Shown piece by piece: positions 48,732 to 62,965 of a DNA stretch of 64,000 bases; the stretch's first letter is position 1; each line of letters begins with the position of its first letter. Location of the stretch: NCBI GenBank assembly GCA_960531495.1, contig OY482855.1, forward strand, positions 1,488,001 through 1,552,000. The letters run 5' to 3'. The notes beneath the pieces were generated by a model, which saw only the letters and a program-made list of their open reading frames with translations, searched no databases and was not told where the DNA came from. Source of the DNA: Zeus faber (lineage: Eukaryota; Chordata; Actinopteri; Zeiformes; Zeidae). The translations under genes and the position numbers were made by a program.

Positions 48732-51700
48732 GATTGAAAGATTGAAAGAAAAATTGAAAGAAAGATTGAAGAAAGAAAGATTTAAAGAAAAAAAGATTTA
48801 AAGAAAGATTGAAAGACTAAAAGTAAGAATGAAAAAAAAGATTGAAAGAAAGATTGAAAAAAGAAAGAAAGATTGAAAGAAAGCTTGAAAGAAAGATTGA
48901 AAGAAAGAATGAAAGTTTGAAAGAAAGATTGAAAGAAAGATTGAAAGACTGAAAGAAAAAATGAAAGAAAGATTAAAAGAGAGATTGAAAGATTGAAAGA
49001 TTGAAAGAAAGAATGAAAGATTGAAAGAAAGAATGAAAGAATGAATGAAAGATTAAAAGATTGAAAGAAATATTGAAAAAAAGAAAGATTGAAAGTAAGA
49101 AAAATTGAAAGAATGAATGAAAGAAACAAAAAAAGACTGATAAAAAGAAAGAATGTTTGAAAGATCAAAATATTTAAAGAAAGAAAGATTGAAAGAAAGG
49201 TTGAAAGATAGAATGAAAGAAAGATTGAAAGATTGAAAGTTGTAAAGAAAGATTGAAAGAAAGATTTAAAGAAAGATTGAAAGACTAAAAAAAAGAATGA
49301 AAGAAAGATTGAAAGGTTGAAAGAAAGAATGAAAGAATGAAAGAAAGATTGAAAGATTGAAAGAAAGATTGGAAGAAAGAATGAAAGTATGAAAGAAAGA
49401 TTGAAAGATCGAAGGAAAGATTGAAAGAACGATTGAAAGAAAGAATGAAAGAAAGATTGAAAGCTTGAAAGAAGGATTGAAAGAAAGATTTTAAGAAAGG
49501 TTGAAAGACTGAAAGAAAGAATGAAAGAAAGAATGATTGAAAGATTGAAAGAAAGAATGAAAGATTGAAAGAAAGAATATAAGAACGATTGAAAGAAAGA
49601 TTGAAAGTAAGATTGAAAGTTTGAAAGAAAGATTGAAAGAAAAATTGAAAGAAAGATTGAAAGACTGAAGGAAAGAATGAGTGAAAGATTGAAAGAAAGA
49701 TTAAAAGAAAAAAAGATTGAAAGTATTAAAGACTGAAAAAAATATTGAAAGAAAGATTGAAAGATTGAAAGATAGAATGAAAGAAAGATTGAAAGATTGA
49801 AAGATTGAAAGAAAGAATTAAAGAAAGATTGAAAGACTGAAAAAAATATTGATAGAAAGATTGAAAGATTGAAAGATAGAATGAAAGAAAGATTGAAAGA
49901 TTGAAAGATTGAAAGAAAGAATGAAAGAAAGATTGAAAGACTGAAAGAAAGAATGAAAGAAAGATTGAAAGTGCGAAAGAAAGAATGAAAGAATTAAAGA
50001 AAGATTGAAAGAAATATTGAAAGAAAGAATGAAAGATTGAAAGAAAGAATGAAAGTAATAAAGATTAAAAGAAGGAATGAAGGAAAAATTGAATGTTTGA
50101 AAGACTGAAAGAATGAATGAAAGAAAGCTTGAAAGAAAGATTGAAAGAAAGATTTTAAGAAAGGTTGAAAGAATGAAAGAAAGAATGAAAGAAAGAATGA
50201 TTGAAAGATTGAAAGAAAGAATGAAAGATTGAAAGAAAGAATATAAGAACGATTGAAAGAAAGATTGAAAGTAAGATTGAAAGTTTGAAAGAAAGATTGA
50301 AAGAAAAATTGAAAGAAAGATTGAAAGACTGAAGGAAAGAATGAGTGAAAGATTGAAAGAAAGATTAAAAGAAAAAAAGATTGAAAGTATTAAAGACTGA
50401 AAAAAATATTGAAAGAAAGATTGAAAGATTGAAAGATAGAATGAAAGAAAGATTGAAAGATTGAAAGATTGAAAGAAAGAATGAAAGAAAGATTGAAAGA
50501 CTGAAAGAAAGAATGAAAGAAAGATTGAAAGTGCGAAAGAAAGAATGAAAGAATTAAAGAAAGATTGAAAGAAATATTGAAAGAAAGAATGAAAGATTGA
50601 AAGAAAGAATGAAAAAAAGATTGTAAGAAAGAATGAAAGAAAGATTGAAAGATTGAAAGAAAGATTGAAAGAAAGATTGAATGTTTGAAAGAAAGATTGA
50701 AAGAAAGATTTAAAGAAAGATTGAAAGATTGAAAGAAAGATTGAAAGATAGATTTAAAAAAAGATTGAAAGACTGAAAGAAAGATTGAAAGAAAGAAAGA
50801 TTTATAGAAAGAATGAAAGAAAGATTGAAAAAAGAAAGATAGATTGAAAGAAAGATTGAAAGATTGAAAGAAAGAATGAAAGAATGAAAGAAAGATTGAA
50901 AGATTGAAAGAAATATTGAAAGAAAGAGAGAATGAAAGTAAGAAAGATGGAAAGAAAAATTGAAAGATTGAAAGATTGAAAGAAAGAATTAAAGAAAGAT
51001 TGAATGATTGAAAGATTGAAAGAAAAATTGAAAGAAAGATTGAAGAAAGAAAGATTTAAAGAAAAAAAGATTTAAAGAAAGATTGAAAGACTAAAAGTAA
51101 GAATGAAAAAAAAGATTGAAAGAAAGATTGAAAAAAGAAAGAAAGATTGAAAGAAAGATTGAAAGAAAGATTGAAAGAAAGAATGAAAGTTTGAAAGAAA
51201 GATTGAAAGAAAGATTGAAAGAAAGATTGAAAGACTGAAAGAAAAAATGAAAGAAAGATTAAAAGAGAGATTGAAAGATTGAAAGATTGAAAGAAAGAAT
51301 GAAAGATTGAAAGAAAGAATGAAAGAATGAATGAAAGATTAAAAGATTGAAAGAAATATTGAAAAAAAGAAAGATTGAAAGTAAGAAAAATTGAAAGAAT
51401 GAATGAAAGAAACAAAAAAAGACTGATAAAAAGAAAGAATGTTTGAGAGATCAAAATATTTAAAGAAAGAAAGATTGAAAGAAAGATTTTAAGACTGAAT
51501 TAAAGAATTAAAGAAAGATTGAAAGAAAGGTTGAAAGATAGAATGAAAGAAAGATTGAAAGATTGAAAGTTGTAAAGAAAGATTGAAAGAAAGATTTAAA
51601 GAAAGATTGAAAGACTAAAAAAATGAATGAAAGAAAGATTGAAAGGTTGAAAGAAAGAATGAAAGAATGAAAGAAAGATTGAAAGATTGAAAGAAAGATT

Positions 51701-51780
51701 GGAAGAAAGAATGAAAGTATGAAAGAAAGATTGAAAGATCGAAGGAAAGATTGAAAGAACGATTGAAAGAAAGAATGAAA
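48597..51780 (+). repeat. Partial duplication at 2,274-bp offset
   Basis: The AGAGAGAATG block at 48651 recurs at 50925. The following words stay parallel through the AGATCAAAATATT landmark (49154 and 51441) to about 51780, where the second copy jumps to another block. Edges are approximate. Confidence 0.65.
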
Positions 51781-52391
51781 GAATGAAAGAAAGATTGAAA
51801 GATTGAAAGAAAGATTGAAAGTAATAAAGATTGAAAGAAGGAATGAAGGAAAAATTGAATGTTTGAAAGACTGAAAGAATGAATGAAAGAAAGCTTGAAA
51901 GAAAGATTGAAAGAAAGATTTTAAGAAAGGTTGAAAGACTGAAAGAAAGAATGAAAGAAAGAATGATTGAAAGATTGAAAGAAAGAATGAAAGATTGAAA
52001 GAAAGAATATAAGAACGATTGAAAGAAAGATTGAAAGTAAGATTGAAAGTTTGAAAGAAAGATTGAAAGACTGAAGGAAAGAATGAGTGAAAGATTGAAA
52101 GAAAGATTAAAAGAAAAAAAGATTGAAAGTATTAAAGACTGAAAAAAATATTGAAAGAAAGATTGAAAGATTGAAAGATAGAATGAAAGAAAGATTGAAA
52201 GATTGAAAGATTGAAAGAAAGAATGAAAGAAATATTGAAAGAAAAAAATATTGAAGGAAAGATTGAAAGATTGAATGACTGAAAGAAAGAAAGACTGAAA
52301 GAAAGATTGACAGACAGAAAGATTGAAAGAAAGAATGAAAGAAAGATTGAAAGAAAGAATGAAAGAAAGATTGAAAGTTTGAAAGAAAGAT

Positions 52392-55300
52392 TGAAAGAAA
52401 GATTTAAAGAAAGATTGAAAGACTGAAAGAAAGAATGAAAGGCAGATTGAAAGAAAGATTGAAAGTAAGAAAGATTGAAACAAAGAATGAAAGAAAGATT
52501 GAAAGATTGCAAGAAAGAATGAAAGAAATATTGAAAGATTGAAATATTGAAAGAAAGAATGAAAGAAAGATTGAAAGATTGAAAGAAAGATTGAAAGAAA
52601 GATTGAAAGAAAGAATGAAAGAAAGATTGAAAGAAAGAATGAAAGAAAGATTGAAAGTTTGAAAGAAAGATTGAAAGAAAGATTTATAGAAAGATTGAAA
52701 GACTGAAAGAAAGAATGAAAGGCAGATTGAAAGAAAGATTGAAAGTAAGAAAGATTGAAAGAAAGAATGAAAGAAAGATTGAAAGATTGCAAGAAAGAAT
52801 GAAAGAAATATTGAAAGATTGAAATATTGAAAGAAAGAATGAAAGAAAGATTGAAAGATTGAAAGAAAGATTGAAAGAAAGATTGAAAGATTGAAATAAA
52901 GATTGAAAGTTTGAAAGAAAGATTGAAAGAAAGATTTAAAGAAAGAATGAAACAAAGATTGAAATAAAGAATGAAAGTAAGATTGAAAGAAAGATTGAAA
53001 GAAAGAAAGATTGAAAGATTGAATGATTGAAAGAAAGACTGAAAGAAAGAATGACGGACAGAAAGATTGAAAGAAAGAATGAAAGACAGATTGAAAAAAA
53101 GATTGAAAGACTGAAAGAAAGAATGAAAGAAACATTGAAAGATTAAACAATTGAAAGAAAGATTGCAAGAAAGATGGAAAGTAAGATTGAAAGAAATAAA
53201 GATTGAAAGAAATAACAAAAGAAAGATTGAAAGAAATAATGAAAGAAATATTGAAAGACTGAAAGAAAGAATGAAAGGCAGATTGAAAGAAAGATTGAAA
53301 GTAAGAAAAATTGAAAGAAAGAATCAAAGAAAGATTGAAAGATTGCAAGAAAGAATGAAAGAAATATTGAAAGATTGAAATATTGAAAGAAAGAATGAAA
53401 GAAAGATTGAAAGATTGAAAGAAAGATTGAAAGAAAGATTGAAAGAAAGATTGAAAGAAAGATTGAAAGAATGATTTAAACAAAGAAAGATTGAAAGTAA
53501 GAAAGATTGAAAGAAATATTGAACGAAAGATTGAAAGAAAGGATGAAAGAAAGATTGAAAGAAAGATTGAAAGATTGAAATATTGAAAGAAAGAATGAAA
53601 GAAAGATTGAAAGATTGAAAGATTGAAAGATTGAAAGATTGAAATAAAGATTGAAAGTTTGAAAGAAAGATTGAAAGAAAGATTTAAAGAAAGAATGAAA
53701 GAATGAAAGAAGGATTGAAAGATTGAAAGAAATATTGAAAGAAAGAGAGAATGAAAGTAAGAAAGATGGAAAGAAAAATTGAAAGATTGAAAGATTGAAA
53801 GAAAGAATTAAAGAAAGATTGAATGATTGAAAGATTGAAAGAAAAATTGAAAGAAAGATTGAAGAAAGAAAGATTTAAAGAAAAAAAGATTTAAAGAAAG
53901 ATTGAAAGACTAAAAGTAAGAATGAAAAAAAAGATTGAAAGAAAGATTGAAAAAAGAAAGAAAGATTGAAAGAAAGATTGAAAGAAAGATTGAAAGAAAG
54001 AATGAAAGTTTGAAAGAAAGATTGAAAGAAAGATTGAAAGAAAGATTGAAAGACTGAAAGAAAAAATGAAAGAAAGATTAAAAGAGAGATTGAAAGATTG
54101 AAAGATTGAAAGAAAGAATGAAAGATTGAAAGAAAGAATGAAAGAATGAATGAAAGATTAAAAGATTAAAAGAAATATTGAAAAAAAGAAAGATTGAAAG
54201 TAAGAAAAATTGAAAGAATGAATGAAAGAAACAAAAAAAGACTGATAAAAAGAAAGAATGTTTGAGAGATCAAAATATTTAAAGAAAGAAAGATTGAAAG
54301 AAAGATTTTAAGACTGAATTAAAGAATTAAAGAAAGATTGAAAGAAAGGTTGAAAGATAGAATGAAAGAAAGATTGAAAGATTGAAAGTTGTAAAGAAAG
54401 ATTGAAAGAAAGATTTAAAGAAAGATTGAAAGACTAAAAAAAAGAATGAAAGAAAGATTGAAAGGTTGAAAGAAAGAATGAAAGAATGAAAGAAAGATTG
54501 AAAGATTGAAAGAAAGTTTGAAAGAGAGATTTAAACAAAGAAAGATTGAAAGTAAGAAAGACTGAAAGAATTAATGAAAGAAAGATTGAAAGATTGAAAG
54601 AAAGAATGAAAGAAAGATTGAAAGATTGAAATATTGAAAGAAAGATTGAATGTTTGAAAAAAGATTGAAAGTATTAAAGATCGAAAGAAATATTTAAAGA
54701 AAGATTGAAAGATTGAAAGAAAGAATGAAAGAACGATTGAAAGAAAGAATGAATGAATGAAAGAAAGAATGAAAGATTAAACAATTGAAAGAAAGATTGG
54801 AAGAAAGATTGAAAAAGGAAATATTGAAAGAAAGAATGAAAGAAAGATTGAAAGAAAGTTGGAAAGAAAGATTGAAAGAAAGAAAGATTGAAAGAAATAA
54901 TGAAAGAAAGATTGAACGATTGGAACCAATATTGAAAGATAGAAAAATTGAAAGTAAAAAAGAATGAAAGCAAGATTGAAAGATTGAAAGAAAGAATGAA
55001 AGAAAGATTGAAAGATTGACAGAATGATTGAAAAAAAGGTTGAAAGACTGAAAGAAAGAATGAAAGAAAGATTGAAAGATTGAAAGATTGAAAGAAAGAT
55101 TGAATGTTTGAAAGAAAGTTTGAAAGAAAGATTTAAAGAAAGAAAGATTGAAAGAAATATTGAAAGAAAGATTGAAAGATTGAAAGAAAGATTGAAAGAT
55201 TGAAAGATTGAAATAATGATTGAAAGTTTGAAAGAAAGATTGAAAGAAAGATTTAAGGAAAGAAAGATTGAAAGTAAGAAAGATTGAAAGAAATATTGAA

Positions 55301-57678
55301 AGAAAGATTGAAAGATTGAAAGAAAGATTGAAAGAAAGAATGAAAGAAAGATTGAAAGAAAGATTGAAAAAAAGAAAGATTGAAAGAAAGATTGAAAGAC
55401 TGAAGGAAAGAATGAAAGAAAGATTGAAAGAAAGATTGAAAGAAAGATTGAAAGAAAGAAAGATTGAAAGAAAGATTGAAAGATTGAAAGATTGAAAGAA
55501 AGAATGAAAAATTGAAAGAAAGAATGAAAGAACGATTGAAAGAAAGAATGAAAGAATGAAAGAAAGATTGAAAGATTGAAAGAAAGATTGAAAGAAAGAT
55601 TTAAAGAAAGATTGAAAGACTGAAAGAAAGAATGAAAGAAATAATTAAAGAAAGATTGAAAGAACGAATGTAAGAAAGATTGAAAGATTGAAAGATTGAA
55701 ATAAAGATTGAAAGTTTGAAAGAAAGATTGAAAGAAAGATTTAAAGAAAGAAAGATTGAAAGAAATATTGAAAGAAAGATTGAAAGAATTAACAAAAGAA
55801 AGATTGAAAGAAAGAATGAAAGAAAGATTGAACGATTGGAAGAAATATTGAAAGAAAGATGGATTGAAAGTAAGATAGATTGAAAGAAAGAATGAAAGAA
55901 AGATTGAAAGATTTAAAGAATGAATGAAAGAAAGATTGAAAGATTGAAATATTGAAAGAAAGAATGAATGAAAGATTGAAAGATTGAAAGACAGATTGAA
56001 AGATTGAAAGATTGAAATAAAGATTGAAAGTTTGAAAGAAAGATTGAAAGAAAGATTGAAAGAAAGAAAGAAATATTGAAAGAAAGATTGAAAGAAAGAA
56101 TGAAAGAATGAAAGAAAGATTGAAAGATTGAAAGAAAGATTGAAAGTAATAAAGATTGAAAGAAGGAATGAAGGAAAAATTGAAAGTTTGAAAGACTGAA
56201 AGAATGAATGAAAGAAAGATTGAAAGATTGAAAGAAAGAAAGATTGAAAGAAAGAATGAAAGAATGAAAGAAAGATTGAAAGATTGAAAGAAATACTGAA
56301 AGAAAGAAAGAAAGATTGAAAGTAAGAACGATTGAAAGAAAGCTTGAAAGAAAGATTGAAAGAAAGAATGAAAGAAAGATTGAAAGAATGAAAGATTGAA
56401 AGAAAGATTGAAAGATTGAAAGAAAGAATAAAAGAACGATTGAAAGAAAGAATGAAAGAATGAAAGAAAGATTGAAAGATTGAAAGAATATTGAAAGAAA
56501 GAGAGAATGAAAGTAAGAAAGATTGAAAGAAAGATTGAAAGACTGAAAGAAAGAATGAATAAAAGAATTAAAGAAAGATTGAAAGATTGAAAGATTGAAA
56601 GAAAGATTGAAAAAAGAATGATTGAAAGAAAGAAAGATTTAAAGAATGAAAGATTTAAAGAAAGATTGAAAGACTAAAAGTAAGAATGAAAAAAAAGAAT
56701 GAAAGAAAGATTGAAAGATTGAAAGATTGAAAGAAAGAATGAAAGATTGAAAGAAAGAATGAAAGAACGATTGAAAGAAAGAATGAAAGAATGAAAAAAA
56801 AGAATGAAAGAAAGATTGAAAATTGAAAGATTGAAAGAAAGAATGAAAGATTGAAAGAAAGAATGAAAGAACGATTGAAAGAAAGAATGAAAGAATGAAA
56901 GAAAGATTGAAAGAAATATTGAAAGAAAGAGAGAATGAAAGTAATAAAGATGGAAAGAAAAATTGAAAGAAAGATTAAAAGAGAGATTGAAAGATTGAAA
57001 GATTGAAAGAAAGAATGAAAGATTGAAAGAAAGAATGAAAGAATGAATGAAAGATTAAAAGATTGAAAGAAAGGTTGAAGATAGAATGAAAGAAAGATTG
57101 AAATATTGAAAGTTTGAAAGAAAGATTGAAAGAAAGATTTAAAGAAAGATTGAAAGACTAAAAAAAAGAATGAAAGAAAGATTGAAAGGTTGAAAGAAAG
57201 AATGAAAGAATGAAAGAAAGATTGAAAGATAGAAAGAAAGATTGAAAGAAAGAATGAAAGTATGAAAGAAAGATTGAAAGATTGAAGGAAATATTGAAAG
57301 AACGATTGAAAGAAAGAATGAAAGAACGAAAGAAAGATTGAAAGAAAGATTGAAAGTAATAAAGATTGAAAGAAGGAATAAAGGAAAAATTGAAAGTTTG
57401 AAAGACTGAAAGAATGAATGAAAGAAAGATTGAAAGATTGAAAGATTGAAAGAAAGAAAGATTGAGAGAAAGAATGAAAGAATGAAAGAAAGATTGAAAG
57501 ATTGAAAGAAATACTGAAAGAAAGAAAGAAAGATTGAAAGTAAGAACGATTGAAAGAAAGCTTGAAAGAAAGATTGAAAGAAAGAATGAAAGAAAGATTG
57601 AAAGATTGAAATATTGAAAGAAAAAATGAAAGATTGAAAGAAAGAATAAAAGAACGATTGAAAGAAAGAATGAAAGAA
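52392..57678 (+). repeat. 5,287-bp tandem duplication, copy 1
   Basis: Word order repeats exactly 5,287 bp downstream at every landmark checked: GATTTAAAG at 52401 and 57688, 53151 and 58438, 54260 and 59547, 54785 and 60072, 55268 and 60555, and 57061 and 62348. No offset drift means no net indel over the unit. Confidence 0.92.
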
Positions 57679-60600
57679 TGAAAGAAAGATTTAAAGAAAG
57701 ATTGAAAGACTGAAAGAAAGAATGAAAGGCAGATTGAAAGAAAGATTGAAAGTAAGAAAGATTGAAACAAAGAATGAAAGAAAGATTGAAAGATTGCAAG
57801 AAAGAATGAAAGAAATATTGAAAGATTGAAATATTGAAAGAAAGAATGAAAGAAAGATTGAAAGATTGAAAGAAAGATTGAAAGAAAGATTGAAAGAAAG
57901 AATGAAAGAAAGATTGAAAGAAAGAATGAAAGAAAGATTGAAAGTTTGAAAGAAAGATTGAAAGAAAGATTTATAGAAAGATTGAAAGACTGAAAGAAAG
58001 AATGAAAGGCAGATTGAAAGAAAGATTGAAAGTAAGAAAGATTGAAAGAAAGAATGAAAGAAAGATTGAAAGATTGCAAGAAAGAATGAAAGAAATATTG
58101 AAAGATTGAAATATTGAAAGAAAGAATGAAAGAAAGATTGAAAGATTGAAAGAAAGATTGAAAGAAAGATTGAAAGATTGAAATAAAGATTGAAAGTTTG
58201 AAAGAAAGATTGAAAGAAAGATTTAAAGAAAGAATGAAACAAAGATTGAAATAAAGAATGAAAGTAAGATTGAAAGAAAGATTGAAAGAAAGAAAGATTG
58301 AAAGATTGAATGATTGAAAGAAAGACTGAAAGAAAGAATGACGGACAGAAAGATTGAAAGAAAGAATGAAAGACAGATTGAAAAAAAGATTGAAAGACTG
58401 AAAGAAAGAATGAAAGAAACATTGAAAGATTAAACAATTGAAAGAAAGATTGCAAGAAAGATGGAAAGTAAGATTGAAAGAAATAAAGATTGAAAGAAAT
58501 AACAAAAGAAAGATTGAAAGAAATAATGAAAGAAATATTGAAAGACTGAAAGAAAGAATGAAAGGCAGATTGAAAGAAAGATTGAAAGTAAGAAAAATTG
58601 AAAGAAAGAATCAAAGAAAGATTGAAAGATTGCAAGAAAGAATGAAAGAAATATTGAAAGATTGAAATATTGAAAGAAAGAATGAAAGAAAGATTGAAAG
58701 ATTGAAAGAAAGATTGAAAGAAAGATTGAAAGAAAGATTGAAAGAAAGATTGAAAGAATGATTTAAACAAAGAAAGATTGAAAGTAAGAAAGATTGAAAG
58801 AAATATTGAACGAAAGATTGAAAGAAAGGATGAAAGAAAGATTGAAAGAAAGATTGAAAGATTGAAATATTGAAAGAAAGAATGAAAGAAAGATTGAAAG
58901 ATTGAAAGATTGAAAGATTGAAAGATTGAAATAAAGATTGAAAGTTTGAAAGAAAGATTGAAAGAAAGATTTAAAGAAAGAATGAAAGAATGAAAGAAGG
59001 ATTGAAAGATTGAAAGAAATATTGAAAGAAAGAGAGAATGAAAGTAAGAAAGATGGAAAGAAAAATTGAAAGATTGAAAGATTGAAAGAAAGAATTAAAG
59101 AAAGATTGAATGATTGAAAGATTGAAAGAAAAATTGAAAGAAAGATTGAAGAAAGAAAGTTTTAAAGAAAAAAAGATTTAAAGAAAGATTGAAAGACTAA
59201 AAGTAAGAATGAAAAAAAAGATTGAAAGAAAGATTGAAAAAAGAAAGAAAGATTGAAAGAAAGATTGAAAGAAAGATTGAAAGAAAGAATGAAAGTTTGA
59301 AAGAAAGATTGAAAGAAAGATTGAAAGAAAGATTGAAAGACTGAAAGAAAAAATGAAAGAAAGATTAAAAGAGAGATTGAAAGATTGAAAGATTGAAAGA
59401 AAGAATGAAAGATTGAAAGAAAGAATGAAAGAATGAATGAAAGATTAAAAGATTAAAAGAAATATTGAAAAAAAGAAAGATTGAAAGTAAGAAAAATTGA
59501 AAGAATGAATGAAAGAAACAAAAAAAGACTGATAAAAAGAAAGAATGTTTGAGAGATCAAAATATTTAAAGAAAGAAAGATTGAAAGAAAGATTTTAAGA
59601 CTGAATTAAAGAATTAAAGAAAGATTGAAAGAAAGGTTGAAAGATAGAATGAAAGAAAGATTGAAAGATTGAAAGTTGTAAAGAAAGATTGAAAGAAAGA
59701 TTTAAAGAAAGATTGAAAGACTAAAAAAAAGAATGAAAGAAAGATTGAAAGGTTGAAAGAAAGAATGAAAGAATGAAAGAAAGATTGAAAGATTGAAAGA
59801 AAGTTTGAAAGAGAGATTTAAACAAAGAAAGATTGAAAGTAAGAAAGACTGAAAGAATTAATGAAAGAAAGATTGAAAGATTGAAAGAAAGAATGAAAGA
59901 AAGATTGAAAGATTGAAATATTGAAAGAAAGATTGAATGTTTGAAAAAAGATTGAAAGTATTAAAGATCGAAAGAAATATTTAAAGAAAGATTGAAAGAT
60001 TGAAAGAAAGAATGAAAGAACGATTGAAAGAAAGAATGAATGAATGAAAGAAAGAATGAAAGATTAAACAATTGAAAGAAAGATTGGAAGAAAGATTGAA
60101 AAAGGAAATATTGAAAGAAAGAATGAAAGAAAGATTGAAAGAAAGTTGGAAAGAAAGATTGAAAGAAAGAAAGATTGAAAGAAATAATGAAAGAAAGATT
60201 GAACGATTGGAACCAATATTGAAAGATAGAAAAATTGAAAGTAAAAAAGAATGAAAGCAAGATTGAAAGATTGAAAGAAAGAATGAAAGAAAGATTGAAA
60301 GATTGACAGAATGATTGAAAAAAAGGTTGAAAGACTGAAAGAAAGAATGAAAGAAAGATTGAAAGATTGAAAGATTGAAAGAAAGATTGAATGTTTGAAA
60401 GAAAGTTTGAAAGAAAGATTTAAAGAAAGAAAGATTGAAAGAAATATTGAAAGAAAGATTGAAAGATTGAAAGAAAGATTGAAAGATTGAAAGATTGAAA
60501 TAATGATTGAAAGTTTGAAAGAAAGATTGAAAGAAAGATTTAAGGAAAGAAAGATTGAAAGTAAGAAAGATTGAAAGAAATATTGAAAGAAAGATTGAAA

Positions 60601-62965
60601 GATTGAAAGAAAGATTGAAAGAAAGAATGAAAGAAAGATTGAAAGAAAGATTGAAAAAAAGAAAGATTGAAAGAAAGATTGAAAGACTGAAGGAAAGAAT
60701 GAAAGAAAGATTGAAAGAAAGATTGAAAGAAAGATTGAAAGAAAGAAAGATTGAAAGAAAGATTGAAAGATTGAAAGATTGAAAGAAAGAATGAAAAATT
60801 GAAAGAAAGAATGAAAGAACGATTGAAAGAAAGAATGAAAGAATGAAAGAAAGATTGAAAGATTGAAAGAAAGATTGAAAGAAAGATTTAAAGAAAGATT
60901 GAAAGACTGAAAGAAAGAATGAAAGAAATAATTAAAGAAAGATTGAAAGAACGAATGTAAGAAAGATTGAAAGATTGAAAGATTGAAATAAAGATTGAAA
61001 GTTTGAAAGAAAGATTGAAAGAAAGATTTAAAGAAAGAAAGATTGAAAGAAATATTGAAAGAAAGATTGAAAGAATTAAAAAAAGAAAGATTGAAAGAAA
61101 GAATGAAAGAAAGATTGAACGATTGGAAGAAATATTGAAAGAAAGATGGATTGAAAGTAAGATAGATTGAAAGAAAGAATGAAAGAAAGATTGAAAGATT
61201 TAAAGAATGAATGAAAGAAAGATTGAAAGATTGAAATATTGAAAGAAAGAATGAATGAAAGATTGAAAGATTGAAAGACAGATTGAAAGATTGAAAGATT
61301 GAAATAAAGATTGAAAGTTTGAAAGAAAGATTGAAAGAAAGATTGAAAGAAAGAAAGAAATATTGAAAGAAAGATTGAAAGAAAGAATGAAAGAATGAAA
61401 GAAAGATTGAAAGATTGAAAGAAAGATTGAAAGTAATAAAGATTGAAAGAAGGAATGAAGGAAAAATTGAAAGTTTGAAAGACTGAAAGAATGAATGAAA
61501 GAAAGATTGAAAGATTGAAAGAAAGAAAGATTGAAAGAAAGAATGAAAGAATGAAAGAAAGATTGAAAGATTGAAAGAAATACTGAAAGAAAGAAAGAAA
61601 GATTGAAAGTAAGAACGATTGAAAGAAAGCTTGAAAGAAAGATTGAAAGAAAGAATGAAAGAAAGATTGAAAGAATGAAAGATTGAAAGAAAGATTGAAA
61701 GATTGAAAGAAAGAATAAAAGAACGATTGAAAGAAAGAATGAAAGAATGAAAGAAAGATTGAAAGATTGAAAGAATATTGAAAGAAAGAGAGAATGAAAG
61801 TAAGAAAGATTGAAAGAAAGATTGAAAGACTGAAAGAAAGAATGAATAAAAGAATTAAAGAAAGATTGAAAGATTGAAAGATTGAAAGAAAGATTGAAAA
61901 AAGAATGATTGAAAGAAAGAAAGATTTAAAGAATGAAAGATTTTAAGAAAGATTGAAAGACTAAAAGTAAGAATGAAAAAAAAGAATGAAAGAAAGATTG
62001 AAAGATTGAAAGATTGAAAGAAAGAATGAAAGATTGAAAGAAAGAATGAAAGAACGATTGAAAGAAAGAATGAAAGAATGAAAAAAAAGAATGAAAGAAA
62101 GATTGAAAATTGAAAGATTGAAAGAAAGAATGAAAGATTGAAAGAAAGAATGAAAGAACGATTGAAAGAAAGAATGAAAGAATGAAAGAAAGATTGAAAG
62201 AAATATTGAAAGAAAGAGAGAATGAAAGTAATAAAGATGGAAAGAAAAATTGAAAGAAAGATTAAAAGAGAGATTGAAAGATTGAAAGATTGAAAGAAAG
62301 AATGAAAGATTGAAAGAAAGAATGAAAGAATGAATGAAAGATTAAAAGATTGAAAGAAAGGTTGAAGATAGAATGAAAGAAAGATTGAAATATTGAAAGT
62401 TTGAAAGAAAGATTGAAAGAAAGATTTAAAGAAAGATTGAAAGACTAAAAAAAAGAATGAAAGAAAGATTGAAAGGTTGAAAGAAAGAATGAAAGAATGA
62501 AAGAAAGATTGAAAGATAGAAAGAAAGATTGAAAGAAAGAATGAAAGTATGAAAGAAAGATTGAAAGATTGAAGGAAATATTGAAAGAACGATTGAAAGA
62601 AAGAATGAAAGAACGAAAGAAAGATTGAAAGAAAGATTGAAAGTAATAAAGATTGAAAGAAGGAATAAAGGAAAAATTGAAAGTTTGAAAGACTGAAAGA
62701 ATGAATGAAAGAAAGATTGAAAGATTGAAAGATTGAAAGAAAGAAAGATTGAGAGAAAGAATGAAAGAATGAAAGAAAGATTGAAAGATTGAAAGAAATA
62801 CTGAAAGAAAGAAAGAAAGATTGAAAGTAAGAACGATTGAAAGAAAGCTTGAAAGAAAGATTGAAAGAAAGAATGAAAGAAAGATTGAAAGATTGAAATA
62901 TTGAAAGAAAAAATGAAAGATTGAAAGAAAGAATAAAAGAACGATTGAAAGAAAGAATGAAAGAA
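57679..62965 (+). repeat. 5,287-bp tandem duplication, copy 2
   Basis: This is the second copy of 52392-57678. By eye only three substitutions were found. AGATTTAAAG becomes AGTTTTAAAG at about 59159. AATTAACAAAAG becomes AATTAAAAAAAG near 61080. GATTTAAAG becomes GATTTTAAG near 61942. This implies very recent origin or an assembly artefact. Confidence 0.92.
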
